Below are positions 20,001 through 29,089 of a stretch of DNA of 43,249 nt, piece by piece. Source of the DNA: an uncultured Methylococcales bacterium (GTDB lineage Bacteria; Pseudomonadota; Gammaproteobacteria; Methylococcales; Methylomonadaceae). The stretch is taken from the NCBI GenBank assembly GCA_913009265.1, contig CAJVYL010000003.1, forward strand, positions 1-43,249. Direction: 5' to 3'. The notes beneath the pieces were generated by a model. That model did not search any database. It was not told the DNA's origin and saw only the letters and a program-made list of their open reading frames with translations. Both the position numbers and the translations under genes were made by a program. Position 1 is the first letter of the stretch. Every line of letters starts with the position of its first letter.

Positions 20001-20504
20001 TCAGTTGTTAATTGACACTATTTTTTTTCGAAAGTGTTTTAAGCCTTTCATAATATGCTTTTCCACACCACTTTGAGAAATATTTAATTCTGCAGCAATT
20101 TCTTTATAGCTCTTGCCATAAACCTTATATAGAATAAAAACATCACGGCAACGAGGTGGTAATTCATTAAGCATTTTTCTAAAATTTTCCAATCTTTGCT
20201 GCTGATCAACAACATGTTCTGTTGAGTGCGTTTCTTGTGGATAGTCTGCACCATGCTTTTCTACATGATTAACAACTACTTTATTATGCTTTAAATAATC
20301 AAATGCTAGGTTTGTTGCTACACGAAACAAAAAACCTCTTGGTTGCTGTATGGTTTGTGACTTAGCTGTTTTAGTTAAAACAAGATAGCTTTCCTGGACA
20401 ATTTCCCCAGCAATATCAGCACAATGAACAATTTTAGTCAATCGACCTATCAACTCTCGATGGTGAGAGTGAAATAATTCTTCTATATCCAGGCTTGCTG
20501 ACAT
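20001..20504 (-). CDS. FecI-type ECF RNA polymerase sigma factor
   Basis: The 167-residue protein has the two ECF regions. Region 2 contains QPRGFLFRVATNLAFDYLKH, and region 4 contains LPPRCRDVFILYKVYGKSY and ELNISQSGVEKHIMKG. These are the diagnostic features of the FecI group. It probably directs transcription of the receptor gene when the ligand binds. It is followed by fecR after 74 nt. The spacer to the TonB operon upstream (156 nt) carries a long hairpin. No convincing Fur box was found by eye. Confidence 0.94.
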   Translation of the reverse strand: MSASLDIEELFHSHHRELIGRLTKIVHCADIAGEIVQESYLVLTKTAKSQTIQQPRGFLFRVATNLAFDYLKHNKVVVNHVEKHGADYPQETHSTEHVVDQQQRLENFRKMLNELPPRCRDVFILYKVYGKSYKEIAAELNISQSGVEKHIMKGLKHFRKKIVSINN

Positions 20505-20591
20505 GTAATTTGAATAATCAATTTAAAATAGTTAAATCAAGCAAGATTCACGCCTGATTAATATAACTCGCACCAAAAAGCAAAAACAATT

Positions 20592-20637
20592 AAACTATGT
20601 TATATAACCCGCATAAGAAAGGCATATAACATAGTTT
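20592..20637 (-). terminator. Inverted repeat between the TonB operon and fecI
   Basis: AAACTATGTTATAT at 20592-20605 and its perfect complement at 20624-20637 flank an 18-nt loop. Leftward it begins 23 nt after the TPR gene stop and is followed by AATTGTTTTTGC, a modest T-tract. It probably ends the TonB operon transcript. Its A/T-rich palindromic arms could alternatively bind a regulator in front of fecI. Confidence 0.5.
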
Positions 20638-20660
20638 ACAGAGGTAATTTAAACTCGCTC

Positions 20661-21905
20661 TTAACTCTTTTGTAATCCATTCATTTTTTGATTCAGCTGC
20701 CGCATCCATAGCCTAGCCTGTTTTTTAGTTACCTTATATTTTTCCGCTTGAGTAAAGGCCCAGCTTGCAGTTTTAAATTTATTAGCATTATAAGCAGCAA
20801 TGCCCATTAATAAATAACTCTGTTGCGGCTGCTTTAAATTTCCTTTTGCTAAGGCCTTCTTTAACATTGATATAGCTTGATTCCATTTTTCCAATTTCAA
20901 CAAAATTTGTCCGCAACGTTGATAAAGTCGAGCATCATTTTTCATTTCAGCAGCTTGCTTCAAGTACTTTAATTCTTTGTTATGCTCTCTTGCCATAGCC
21001 CAACTATTAGCTAACAACTCAAGGTTGGAAGCATTAGCTTTAATAGTTTGTTGTTGCATATTACTTAATAATAGCTCAGCAGCACTATAAGGAATATTTT
21101 TATACATATAAAGCTGCGCTAATCGTAAAATATCTTTCTCCTCTAAGGAAACAGCACGATAAGCCAGTTTTAAAGTGGCCAGTGCTTTAGTGTAATCCTT
21201 TAACATCAAGTGCACATCGGTTAAATGCATCCAGTATTTCTTTTTATGAGGGTATAAATCTAGCAATCGATTTAAAACTTGAATGGCTTGGCGATAATGC
21301 TTTTGCTCTAAGTGAATACTTAATAACAAAATAGACCAGTTCTCATGGGGGGATAATGCTATGGCTTTTTTTAATGGATTTACCGCAGATGAAAACCTGT
21401 TTAACTTATAATAAATTAAACCTTTTAAATACCAAGCATCCGCTTTAGGCTTTTTTTCCAGAGAAAACCATTGTTCCAATACAGGTAAAGCCTCGATGTA
21501 CTGCTCACTTTGTATATAAACCTGCGCCAAATTATAACGAAGTGATTGCGTATTCTTTGGGGGTAATGTATCACCTCCTTTCAAAGTCAACTCCAACTCA
21601 ACAATGGCTTTTTTATTGTCTTGATTCTCCAGATAAATGTATGCTAAATGCTGATGAATCAAAGTAGTTTCATATTGATTCTTACCGGTTTTTGGTATCT
21701 GTTTTTTTAAAATATTCACAGCATCTGTATAGCGATTCTTATCACTGAGCTTTCGAGATTTTTCCAACACCTTATAAGTTGCTTGCGAAACGCTATAACT
21801 TTTCTTCTTTTCAGCGCTAATCTTTTGAGAAAAAAGAATAACTAACAATATAATTAAAAATATTACATTACTCTTCACTATAGAAAAATCCAGCTTAACC
21901 TTCAT
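20661..21905 (-). CDS. TPR repeat protein of the TonB2-type cluster
   Basis: The 414-residue protein starts with a signal or anchor segment (SNVIFLIILLVILFSQKISA). About ten degenerate tetratricopeptide repeats follow, for example AYIYLENQDNKKAIVELELT and DVHLMLKDYTKALATLKLAY. A TPR protein is a regular last member of Vibrio TonB2-type operons, where it is thought to help assembly or stability of the complex in the periplasm. Its start codon overlaps the tonB stop by 4 nt (ATGA), so the two are translationally coupled. The exact role is not known. Confidence 0.85.
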   Translation of the reverse strand: MKVKLDFSIVKSNVIFLIILLVILFSQKISAEKKKSYSVSQATYKVLEKSRKLSDKNRYTDAVNILKKQIPKTGKNQYETTLIHQHLAYIYLENQDNKKAIVELELTLKGGDTLPPKNTQSLRYNLAQVYIQSEQYIEALPVLEQWFSLEKKPKADAWYLKGLIYYKLNRFSSAVNPLKKAIALSPHENWSILLLSIHLEQKHYRQAIQVLNRLLDLYPHKKKYWMHLTDVHLMLKDYTKALATLKLAYRAVSLEEKDILRLAQLYMYKNIPYSAAELLLSNMQQQTIKANASNLELLANSWAMAREHNKELKYLKQAAEMKNDARLYQRCGQILLKLEKWNQAISMLKKALAKGNLKQPQQSYLLMGIAAYNANKFKTASWAFTQAEKYKVTKKQARLWMRQLNQKMNGLQKS

Positions 21906-22534
21906 GACTTATCCATCTGAAAGATAATCGTCTGCACTGTTTTCCATTGCACAGGCACACCATTAACTAGTCTTTTATTAAACTTCCATTTACGAATAGC
22001 CCGTAAAGCAGCACGATTAAAAATACCTCTAGGTTTGGATGCTACCACTATTGGGTTTATCACCGTACCATCTTCAGAAACAGTAAATTCAATTTTCACC
22101 CGCCCTTCTATTTTTCTTGATAAAGCTTTCGGAGGATATAAAGGTGAAATTCTAACCAAGGGAATTGCTTCTCGTAAGCCTCCCATTCCTCCACCCCCCA
22201 TTTCACCTTCAAATGGAACACCTGAAATATTCAACGCCAAATCCATACGAGGCGTTTTCATACTCAAGTCTTTTACATGAATCGGTTTTGGACTAGGTAT
22301 GTCCATTTTAGGTGTTAATAATGGCTGTTGCTTTTTTTGTGGAGGTTTAACCCGTCGCTTTATCTGCGGAGGTGGAGGCGTACGTTTAAGCCTAACAAAG
22401 TCAACTGAAAGCACTTCACTAACTGATGAAAGCACTACTGGTTGCTGAGCAGACATTCTCTCCATAATAATAAACAACAGCAAGTTAATTAATAACGCAC
22501 CAAAAACAATAACAGCTACACGCTTAGTAATCAT
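21902..22534 (-). CDS. tonB: TonB-family energy transducer
   Basis: TonB carries inner-membrane proton-motive energy to outer-membrane receptors. The 210-residue protein has an N-terminal membrane span (VAVIVFGALLINLLLFIIM). A short Pro/Lys-rich periplasmic stretch (RTPPPPQIKRRVKPPQKKQQ) follows, then the C-terminal TonB domain with YPPKALSRKIEGRVKIEFTV and AALRAIRKWKF. The short length and the genes around it match TonB2 rather than the longer TonB1. It overlaps exbD and the TPR gene by 4 nt on each side. The receptor 2 kb downstream is the obvious client. Confidence 0.93.
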   Translation of the reverse strand: MITKRVAVIVFGALLINLLLFIIMERMSAQQPVVLSSVSEVLSVDFVRLKRTPPPPQIKRRVKPPQKKQQPLLTPKMDIPSPKPIHVKDLSMKTPRMDLALNISGVPFEGEMGGGGMGGLREAIPLVRISPLYPPKALSRKIEGRVKIEFTVSEDGTVINPIVVASKPRGIFNRAALRAIRKWKFNKRLVNGVPVQWKTVQTIIFQMDKS

Positions 22535-22935
22535 TCTGAAAATGCTGCTATTGATACATTACTAACCCCTGCTAGACGCGCCTGATCCAATGCTTGTACT
22601 AGACTTCCTGTTAAAGTTTCCTTATCAGCAGCGATAATAACTGAACCCTCAGGGTTTTCAGCATGTAAACGTTCAACATTAGCACGTAATGCATCAATAG
22701 CCACTTTACGTCGGTCTATCCATATTTCACCTTCTTTACTAACAGAAATAATAATATTTCCACGCTCTTGCCGTTCAGCACTTTTCGCTGTGGGTCTATT
22801 AACCTCAATACCAGATTCTTTAACAAAAGAGGATGTCACCACAAAAAAAATCAATAAAATAAACACCATATCAATTAGCGGCGTTAAATTTAATTCAGCA
22901 CTACTTAATTCATCTTCTTCACTATGTATTTTCAT
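22531..22935 (-). CDS. exbD: ExbD/TolR-family biopolymer transport protein
   Basis: ExbD forms the proton-conducting TonB motor together with ExbB. The 134-residue protein has the single N-terminal span with the essential aspartate (Asp22 in NLTPLIDMVFILLIFFVV). The periplasmic domain ends VSIAAFSE. Length is normal. It overlaps the tonB start by 4 nt and follows exbB by 2 nt. Confidence 0.95.
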   Translation of the reverse strand: MKIHSEEDELSSAELNLTPLIDMVFILLIFFVVTSSFVKESGIEVNRPTAKSAERQERGNIIISVSKEGEIWIDRRKVAIDALRANVERLHAENPEGSVIIAADKETLTGSLVQALDQARLAGVSNVSIAAFSE

Positions 22936-22937
22936 TT

Positions 22938-23456
22938 TTAGTCCAATTCGCTTTCTGCATCTTCTAACAGTAAACGTACACGCTCATTAAGATTAGCACT
23001 GAAATATAAGCCAGATAATGCAGTAATTAATCCTGACATTGTGGTTAACAAAGCAATAGAAATACCACCCGCCAATCCACGTGCATTACCATTTCCAAAT
23101 ACGGTAATAACATCAAAAGTCTGAATCATACCAATCACGGTCCCTAAAAGTCCTAGCAAAGGCAATGCTTGTGACAAAGCCTTAATGTTAAGTAAATTAC
23201 TTGCAACTGAAATATCTAATTTCTTTAACAAATAACAACGTTTGCGTTGCGCTTTAGGAGAATGGATATTTTTATAGGGTAGCCATTCTGCTTTAATCTT
23301 ATTTAACTTTAGAGGGTAAGAAAAATATATATACCAGTAACGCTCAATAATCAGCATCCACATCACAAAAGAAACCAATAAGATAGCCCATAAAGCAGGC
23401 CCTCCTTTTTCCAGAAAACCCTGTGCTACATCAAAAAATTCAACTGGAGACAGCAT
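22938..23456 (-). CDS. exbB: ExbB/TolQ-family proton channel protein
   Basis: This is the short ExbB2-type channel subunit, 172 residues from the ATG at 23456. I chose that start because AGGAGA lies 6 nt before it. A TTG eight codons upstream has no such site. An N-terminal span (PALWAILLVSFVMWMLIIER) is followed by the paired conserved spans with QALPLLGLLGTVIGMIQTF and GGISIALLTTMSGLITALSG. The start lies inside the 3' end of the ttpC-like gene (17-nt overlap), so translation is coupled. Confidence 0.94.
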   Translation of the reverse strand: MLSPVEFFDVAQGFLEKGGPALWAILLVSFVMWMLIIERYWYIYFSYPLKLNKIKAEWLPYKNIHSPKAQRKRCYLLKKLDISVASNLLNIKALSQALPLLGLLGTVIGMIQTFDVITVFGNGNARGLAGGISIALLTTMSGLITALSGLYFSANLNERVRLLLEDAESELD

Positions 23457-24801
23457 GAGATTTCTCCTCACGACTTGCAATTAATTCTGCACTTTCTTCA
23501 TCCAGTATAAAAAAAACTTTTCGTGCACTGCCTGACAACCAGCTGTGAAATAAGGTCAGTGGTATAGCTACAATTAGCCCAAGCTCTGTAGTAACTAATG
23601 CCACAGAAATACCTCCAGACATTAATTTGGGGTCACCCGTACCAAATAAGGTAATAGATTGGAATGTTTCTATCATGCCTGTAACAGTACCTAACAAACC
23701 CAATAATGGTGCAATTGCTGCAAAAATAGCAACTGTAGGTAGAAATCTTCGTATCATTGGGCGTTCTTTCAATATTGCTTGATCCAATTTTAAGCCTAAT
23801 GTTTCTGAATCGATGGTGGGATTATTTTGTGCGACAAGACGAATGCGAGTTAAAGCCGTTTCCTTATTAACTACAAAGCTATCTTGTTGTTTTTTCATCT
23901 GACGATGTGAAAGAGTTAAAACTACCATTCTTTCGGTCACCAAAACCAAACCAATAACACCCAAAATAATAATCAAATAACCAATAACACCACCCTGATT
24001 GATACGTTCCAGTATGCTTGGAGTTTGAACCATTAATGAAAGAATAGCCCCCCTAGATGGATCTAATGCAACCGGTGAAATGCCTGATTCTGTTTGTTGC
24101 AATTCCCTTGCTAATGCTACAAAGCGACTAGCCGGTTGGCGACCAAGTTCAACCAAGCGCCCTGTTTCAGGAAGGTAACGTAAATAAAGCCCATCCGATA
24201 CAACATTAAAAGCACCTACGCGGACCACTTCCTTAATTTTTTCTTCACCATTATGAGTAATAACAGCAGTTTCAAATTTTGTAACCTTACCTGTTTGTAC
24301 CATTTCATCCAGTACTAGACGCCAGAAGTCCTCCATCTCTTTTATAGTCGGGTTAGATTTATTTGTCGCCAGTTGACTAATGGATTGATTTCGCCCCACT
24401 ATTTGCGCAGAAATAACCGAACTGTTAAATAAACTCATCATATCTTTTGCATTCTGTTTCACCACACCAAATAACTCACCTAATGAGCCCACTTGTTTAT
24501 GTAGCCGTTCTGAATCAGAATTAATCAATGTTTCATTTTCTTCATAATGCTGTTTTAACATTCTCCCACGATTTTTTTCTGCTTCCAGCTTCGCTTTTAA
24601 CGAATTAAGCATGGATGCCTGCTTATTACGTTGTTGACGAAACATTTGCTCTCTTTCTGCCAGTTCTCGATTTTCCAGAACACTGTCTTTACGGACACGC
24701 TCAATCAAATCATCAAGTGAATTTAGAACTGAATCTGCAACAGAAATTGGGGGGAAACCTAGTAAAAAAACAATAACCAGGGCAAGCTTAATTAATCTCA
24801 T
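23440..24801 (-). CDS. TtpC-like long MotA/TolQ/ExbB proton channel protein
   Basis: TtpC is the extra fourth component of Vibrio TonB2 systems. The 453-residue protein has a signal peptide (LALVIVFLLGFPPISVADS). A long periplasmic region comes next, starting with a coiled coil (about residues 30-110). The C-terminal MotA/TolQ/ExbB domain (about 270-440) has RFLPTVAIFAAIAPLLGLLG and GGISVALVTTELGLIVAIPL. The layout and length agree with TtpC. It overlaps the DUF3450 gene by 4 nt and exbB by 17 nt. Confidence 0.9.
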   Translation of the reverse strand: MRLIKLALVIVFLLGFPPISVADSVLNSLDDLIERVRKDSVLENRELAEREQMFRQQRNKQASMLNSLKAKLEAEKNRGRMLKQHYEENETLINSDSERLHKQVGSLGELFGVVKQNAKDMMSLFNSSVISAQIVGRNQSISQLATNKSNPTIKEMEDFWRLVLDEMVQTGKVTKFETAVITHNGEEKIKEVVRVGAFNVVSDGLYLRYLPETGRLVELGRQPASRFVALARELQQTESGISPVALDPSRGAILSLMVQTPSILERINQGGVIGYLIIILGVIGLVLVTERMVVLTLSHRQMKKQQDSFVVNKETALTRIRLVAQNNPTIDSETLGLKLDQAILKERPMIRRFLPTVAIFAAIAPLLGLLGTVTGMIETFQSITLFGTGDPKLMSGGISVALVTTELGLIVAIPLTLFHSWLSGSARKVFFILDEESAELIASREEKSHAVSS

Positions 24802-25577
24802 TGTATAACCTCTGGTGCTGATACAGGCAATTTAAGCAGATCAGGAGCTGCTTGTTTTTTTGCTATCCGCAATCCTTGTAAAATTGAACTGCGATAGCTA
24901 TCGGGTAATATTCCCCAACGCTTTTCATTTCGCATCCAATAACCAGCCTCAGCACCATCCAGACTAAGATAATAAAGCCCTAATCGCCCAAAACGTAAAA
25001 AATCAACCGTGCTCTGCTTACCTTCCTTCTGAAGCGTCCCAGTATAACTTTCAATTGTGCGACCATAATCCGTTTCAACCATATAGGCTTCAATCAATCG
25101 ACGATATTTCTCAGCTAAATCAACATCTGAACGATCCATCATTTGCTGCAAACTACTTATACGTAATTTACGCTCTTGCTCCAAAAAGGGTGCATCTAGT
25201 GCAACAAACTGTTCCAGAACTTTTTGCATCCGAAGCATTAGCGGCATGATATTACGCTGAGTAATTTCAATTTCCAGCATCTGCTCTTTAAGCTCTATTT
25301 TCTCCTGCTCCTGACTTTTCACAATCTTTGCCAATTGATCGTGATAAACCTTTAAATTTTTCAACTCAAGACTAGCTTCACGAAATTCAGCTAACATTGC
25401 TTGAGTGTGATTATCTAGTTTTTCAACATGTTGTTGAGATATGTTTGCTTTATTGTGAATTTGTTGCTGTACTTGAGTTGCTGAGTCTAGATGTGTTGCA
25501 TACCCCATCTGACTGAAACTTGTAAGCAACAGTGTACCTAAAAATTGTCGAGAGTTTCCTCGCCAAGAATTTATCAT
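24798..25577 (-). CDS. DUF3450 family protein, first gene of the TonB2-type operon
   Basis: The 259-residue protein has a signal peptide (QFLGTLLLTSFSQMGYATH). A long coiled coil (about residues 35-110) and a compact C-terminal region with VDFLRFGRLGLYYLSLDG follow; these match DUF3450. Such proteins regularly open TonB2/TtpC operons. They are thought to sit in the periplasm as an accessory of the motor, but their biochemical role is unknown. AGAGG before the ATG provides a ribosome binding site. The operon runs six genes to 20661. Confidence 0.87.
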   Translation of the reverse strand: MINSWRGNSRQFLGTLLLTSFSQMGYATHLDSATQVQQQIHNKANISQQHVEKLDNHTQAMLAEFREASLELKNLKVYHDQLAKIVKSQEQEKIELKEQMLEIEITQRNIMPLMLRMQKVLEQFVALDAPFLEQERKLRISSLQQMMDRSDVDLAEKYRRLIEAYMVETDYGRTIESYTGTLQKEGKQSTVDFLRFGRLGLYYLSLDGAEAGYWMRNEKRWGILPDSYRSSILQGLRIAKKQAAPDLLKLPVSAPEVIQ

Positions 25578-25657
25578 AGCTATATAGCCTCTATATGGAA
25601 ATGGTGTAAATCAGTTGATTTTTCATGATTTTCTTTGAACTCTAAAACAAAAAACCA

Positions 25658-25903
25658 TCAATTTTTAATTTGTTCATCTAGAGACTTCATCAATCGTTCC
25701 AGTTTTTCTTCAACATTACTTACATATTTTTTTAATGTTTGTAATTCCTGCTGAATTGCTTCAGCATTTTCATGACAATGCTGAAAATGAATTTGAAAAT
25801 ATTTAGACTGGGGGAAAAATGTCTGTACCTCCTCCTGTATGTATTCATACTCGGATACATTTTTAGGTATCTTATTTTTCTTTATAGCTTTATATCTATC
25901 CAT
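25658..25903 (-). CDS. Small coiled-coil protein of unknown function
   Basis: An 81-residue protein starts at the ATG at 25903, chosen because GAGGGG lies 6 nt upstream. Two further upstream in-frame ATGs are less well placed. The first third is basic and lacks a signal peptide. The last half (about residues 42-80, ending KLERLMKSLDEQIKN) has the heptad pattern of a coiled coil. I do not recognise a family. It lies 80 nt upstream of the DUF3450 gene on the same strand, so it could be cotranscribed with the TonB cluster. Confidence 0.6.
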   Translation of the reverse strand: MDRYKAIKKNKIPKNVSEYEYIQEEVQTFFPQSKYFQIHFQHCHENAEAIQQELQTLKKYVSNVEEKLERLMKSLDEQIKN

Positions 25904-26351
25904 ACTGAGCCCCTCATACATTTTCAATGTTAATTGTGATACCTTAAAAAAATCTCAATAACATGCTAAAAATCAACAATTTCTTTACTATAAAAAACTG
26001 CTTATTTTCTTAAGACGATATACAAGCTCAAAAACCTCACCCTCAATTCTACTTTTATACAAAAGTAACCTTGGCATTTACTTCTGATATCAAAATAGTC
26101 ACTATACAAACCACATCTAAAAAGCCCTCCTGTAGAAATAAATATAGCCTGATGATCGAGCCCATTAAGCATCATTGATTGCTTTCCATATATCCTTCAA
26201 GCCTAACTTAATGACAACACCCCCTGCTACAGCGAGCTTTGAAAAAAATAATGGATCCAACTAGCAACCCGTAGTTTGTTAAAAGTCATGTAGGTAAAAT
26301 CAAACTATACTTCCTGCTTAAAACAAAAAAACAACTCAATAATTATTGTTT
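25904..26351. other. 448-nt gap with a possible gene remnant and a weak terminator
   Basis: On the minus strand 26165-26260 reads LDPLFFSKLAVAGGVVIKLG and then LKDIWKAINDA before a stop. It looks like the tail of a membrane protein whose front is missing. Close behind the nudF stop, AACAA/TTGTT with a following T7 tract (about 26325-26351, leftward) may be a weak terminator. Nothing else was recognised. Confidence 0.35.
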
Positions 26352-26954
26352 TTAGTTAACTCCCCATTTCTGCCTCAACTTATCTCTATTAATATACAAC
26401 CATTGTATTGCGATAATAGGAATACCTGATTCAATTCTACCGTCTTCTACCATTTGAAAAACTTCATCAAATTTTGCAGTTGTTACCAGAATATCTTCAT
26501 GCTCATAATCTAAACCGTGAACACCACCCACATTAGTTGCATCTACTTTGCCTAAAAATAGACTAATTCTTTCAGACGCCCCCCCTGGCGTAGTATAGAA
26601 TTCATTGATTAAGGTGAGCTCTTCAATTTCACATCCAGCTTCTTCAACAGATTCCCTATAAGCAACCTCTTCAGCTGTCTCCCCTTCTTCAATTGCACCT
26701 GCAACAATCTCAAGTAACCATGCGCGATCAGGGTTTAAAATTGCCCCAGCCCTAAATTGTTCAATTAATACCACCTCATCCCTATTTGGATCATAAAGGA
26801 GTACAGCAACACAATTACCTCGCATAAATAATTCGCGGGTAATTTCCTCACTCCAGCCGCCCTGATACAAAGTATGTTGTAGCTGATATTTTTCTAATCT
26901 AAAGAAACCGTTATAAGCGACTTCTCGTTTATTTATTTTAAATTCTTTACTCAT
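26352..26954 (-). CDS. nudF: ADP-ribose pyrophosphatase (Nudix hydrolase)
   Basis: NudF hydrolyses ADP-ribose to AMP and ribose 5-phosphate. The 200-residue protein has the family N-terminus (FFRLEKYQLQHTLYQGGWSE) and the RGNCVAVLLYDP segment. The full Nudix box starts GAIEEGETAEEVAYRESVEE, with the metal-binding REXXEE. After it comes EFYTTPGGASERISLFLG, typical of ADP-ribose pyrophosphatases. Length is normal. It overlaps the upstream dehydrogenase gene by 4 nt (ATGA), so the pair is translationally coupled. Confidence 0.93.
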   Translation of the reverse strand: MSKEFKINKREVAYNGFFRLEKYQLQHTLYQGGWSEEITRELFMRGNCVAVLLYDPNRDEVVLIEQFRAGAILNPDRAWLLEIVAGAIEEGETAEEVAYRESVEEAGCEIEELTLINEFYTTPGGASERISLFLGKVDATNVGGVHGLDYEHEDILVTTAKFDEVFQMVEDGRIESGIPIIAIQWLYINRDKLRQKWGVN

Positions 26955-28063
26955 TTTTTATATTCCACCCGATAAACCACACCTAAAGTATCATCCGCTA
27001 TTAATAAGCTACCATCAGGCATTTGCAGAATATCCGTTGGTCTACCTAATACTTTACCCTCTGCTGTTAACCAACCTGTAATAAACGCTTGTTCTGAAAC
27101 AGGCTGCCCCTGCTTAAACTTAAGTAAGGCAATACGATAACCATGGGGTTTGCTTCTATTCCACGAACCGTGCTGTGCAACAAACAATTGATTAACAAAT
27201 CGTTTAGGAAACTGTTTTCCTGTATAAAACCGCATCCCCAAGGGAGCCATATGTGCTTTAAATTTCCACTCTGGCGCTGTAAATTGTGAACACTTTTTAC
27301 CCTCTGCAAATTCTAAATCAGCAATAATGCCACCATGACAATAAGGAAAGCCAAAATGCTGATTTTGTTCTGTCCATTTATTTAACTCATCAGGTGGTAT
27401 GTTATCCCCTAAATGATCTCTTCCATTATCGGTAAAAAACAAAGACTTTGTTTTTGGCTGCCAATCAAAGCCCACTGAGTTTCTAATACCTCGGGCTAAA
27501 ACTTCAAATTCGCTACCATCAGTATTTAATCTAACTAATGAAGAGTAAATATCTTTCTCAAGCTTACAAACATTACAAGGCGCACCAACTGCTGTGTACA
27601 GTTTATCATCTGGACCAAAACGCAGATATTTCCAGCCATGATGTTTATCGGATGGTAATTTATCGTAAATCACTTCTGGTTTAAATGGGCTACCTAAATG
27701 ATGCTCTATATGCTTAAAACGTAAGATTCTATTTGTCTCAGCTACAAATAAATCACCATTCTTATAAGCTACACCGTTAGGCATATATAAATCTTTAGCA
27801 ATAACATAACGTTTATCAGCAACGCCATCACCATTAGAATCCTTAACAGCGTAAACACTTCCTTGCTGCCGCGTCCCTATATAAACAACACCATTTTCAC
27901 TTATGGCAAGTGTTCTTGCATTGGGGACATTATCAGCATAAATTGAAATAGAAAAACCTACTGGTAATTGTAGCTGCTTCAAAATATCATTATGATCATC
28001 TGAAGTAGCAAAGCTATTACTGATTGCTAGCAGACTTAAACTCAATACTTTAATAAAATTCAT
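26951..28063 (-). CDS. PQQ-dependent sugar dehydrogenase (sorbosone dehydrogenase type)
   Basis: The 370-residue protein has a signal peptide (FIKVLSLSLLAISNSFA) and a six-bladed propeller of the soluble glucose/sorbosone dehydrogenase type. Typical segments are GNGVVYIGTRQQGSVYAV-like at the first blade, SDKHHGWKYLRFGPDDKLY, FFTDNGRDHLGDNIPPDELN and FVAQHGSWNRSKPHGYR. Family members oxidise aldoses in the periplasm with PQQ as cofactor. The substrate here is unknown, and many relatives are uncharacterised. It is coupled to nudF by a 4-nt overlap and is divergent from htpX (117-nt spacer). Confidence 0.85.
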   Translation of the reverse strand: MNFIKVLSLSLLAISNSFATSDDHNDILKQLQLPVGFSISIYADNVPNARTLAISENGVVYIGTRQQGSVYAVKDSNGDGVADKRYVIAKDLYMPNGVAYKNGDLFVAETNRILRFKHIEHHLGSPFKPEVIYDKLPSDKHHGWKYLRFGPDDKLYTAVGAPCNVCKLEKDIYSSLVRLNTDGSEFEVLARGIRNSVGFDWQPKTKSLFFTDNGRDHLGDNIPPDELNKWTEQNQHFGFPYCHGGIIADLEFAEGKKCSQFTAPEWKFKAHMAPLGMRFYTGKQFPKRFVNQLFVAQHGSWNRSKPHGYRIALLKFKQGQPVSEQAFITGWLTAEGKVLGRPTDILQMPDGSLLIADDTLGVVYRVEYKK

Positions 28064-28180
28064 TTTCTCATTCCTTATTAAACTTTTAGTTATCTTAACA
28101 GTCCAGTGTATTGATTTTAAGTGTTTACTCCCCCATAACTTAATTAACTATTACTATTTATTAAAATAAGGTGTCTTAAT

Positions 28181-29056
28181 ATGATGCGAATTGCCCTTTT
28201 TCTTGCCACCAACATTGCAATAATGATTGTTATCAGTATTGTTTTTAGCATATTCGGTATTGGTAGTACCTTAGAAGCTAATGGTGTTGACCTAAACTTA
28301 AATGCTCTTTTAGTGATGTCTGCCGTTATTGGTATGACAGGCTCAGTTATTTCCTTGGCCATGTCAAAATGGTCAGCTAAAAGAGCTATGAATGTACATG
28401 TGATTGAAAACCCACAAAACCAAACAGAACAATGGCTTGTTTCTTTAGTTGCTAAACAGGCAAAAAAAGCAGGTATTGGCATGCCAGAAGTCGGTATTTT
28501 TCAGACCCCAGAACCTAACGCTTTTGCTACGGGCATGAGTAGGAACAATGCATTAGTAGCCGTTAGTACTGGATTATTACAAGCCATGAGTGCTGATGAG
28601 GTTGAAGCAGTAGTAGGCCATGAAATTAGTCACGTTGCTAATGGCGATATGATTACAATGGCACTAATGCAAGGCGTGGTAAATACCTTTGTATATTTCT
28701 TTGCTTCAATTATTGGTCACTTTGTCGATAGAGTTATTCTAAAAAATGAAGAAGGTCATGGTATGGGGTATTACATTACCCAAATGATCGCTCAAATTGC
28801 TTTATCATTCCTAGCATCAATGCTAGTAATGTGGTTCTCTCGTTACCGTGAATTCCACGCAGATGCTGGTGGGGCTCGTCTAGCAGGAAATGACAAGATG
28901 ATTGGTGCTTTACGCGCATTACAACGCGCCCATAGCCCTGAAGACTTACCTGGGCAATTAGCTGCATTTGGTATTAATGGTGGTGGCGTACAAAAATTAT
29001 TTATGAGCCACCCTCCTCTTGAAGAACGTATTGCAGCACTACAAAATAATCGTTAA
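28181..29056 (+). CDS. htpX: Protease HtpX
   Basis: HtpX is an inner-membrane zinc metalloprotease that removes misfolded membrane proteins. The 291-residue protein has two N-terminal spans (residues 4-24 and 38-60). The zinc motif is HEISH (147-151), two more hydrophobic segments follow, and the third metal ligand lies in YREFHADAGGARLAG. The C-terminal FMSHPPLEERIAAL is typical. An AAGGTGT ribosome binding site precedes the ATG. In E. coli this gene answers the Cpx response. No Cpx-like box was recognised here. Confidence 0.97.
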   Translation: MMRIALFLATNIAIMIVISIVFSIFGIGSTLEANGVDLNLNALLVMSAVIGMTGSVISLAMSKWSAKRAMNVHVIENPQNQTEQWLVSLVAKQAKKAGIGMPEVGIFQTPEPNAFATGMSRNNALVAVSTGLLQAMSADEVEAVVGHEISHVANGDMITMALMQGVVNTFVYFFASIIGHFVDRVILKNEEGHGMGYYITQMIAQIALSFLASMLVMWFSRYREFHADAGGARLAGNDKMIGALRALQRAHSPEDLPGQLAAFGINGGGVQKLFMSHPPLEERIAALQNNR

Positions 29057-29089
29057 TTAACACACTTAACTTGTAAGGATGTGAGTATG

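Noticed and set aside
20505-20660. Fur box in front of fecI
   Set aside because: A/T-rich stretches exist but none resembles the GATAATGAT-type 19-bp repeat closely enough.
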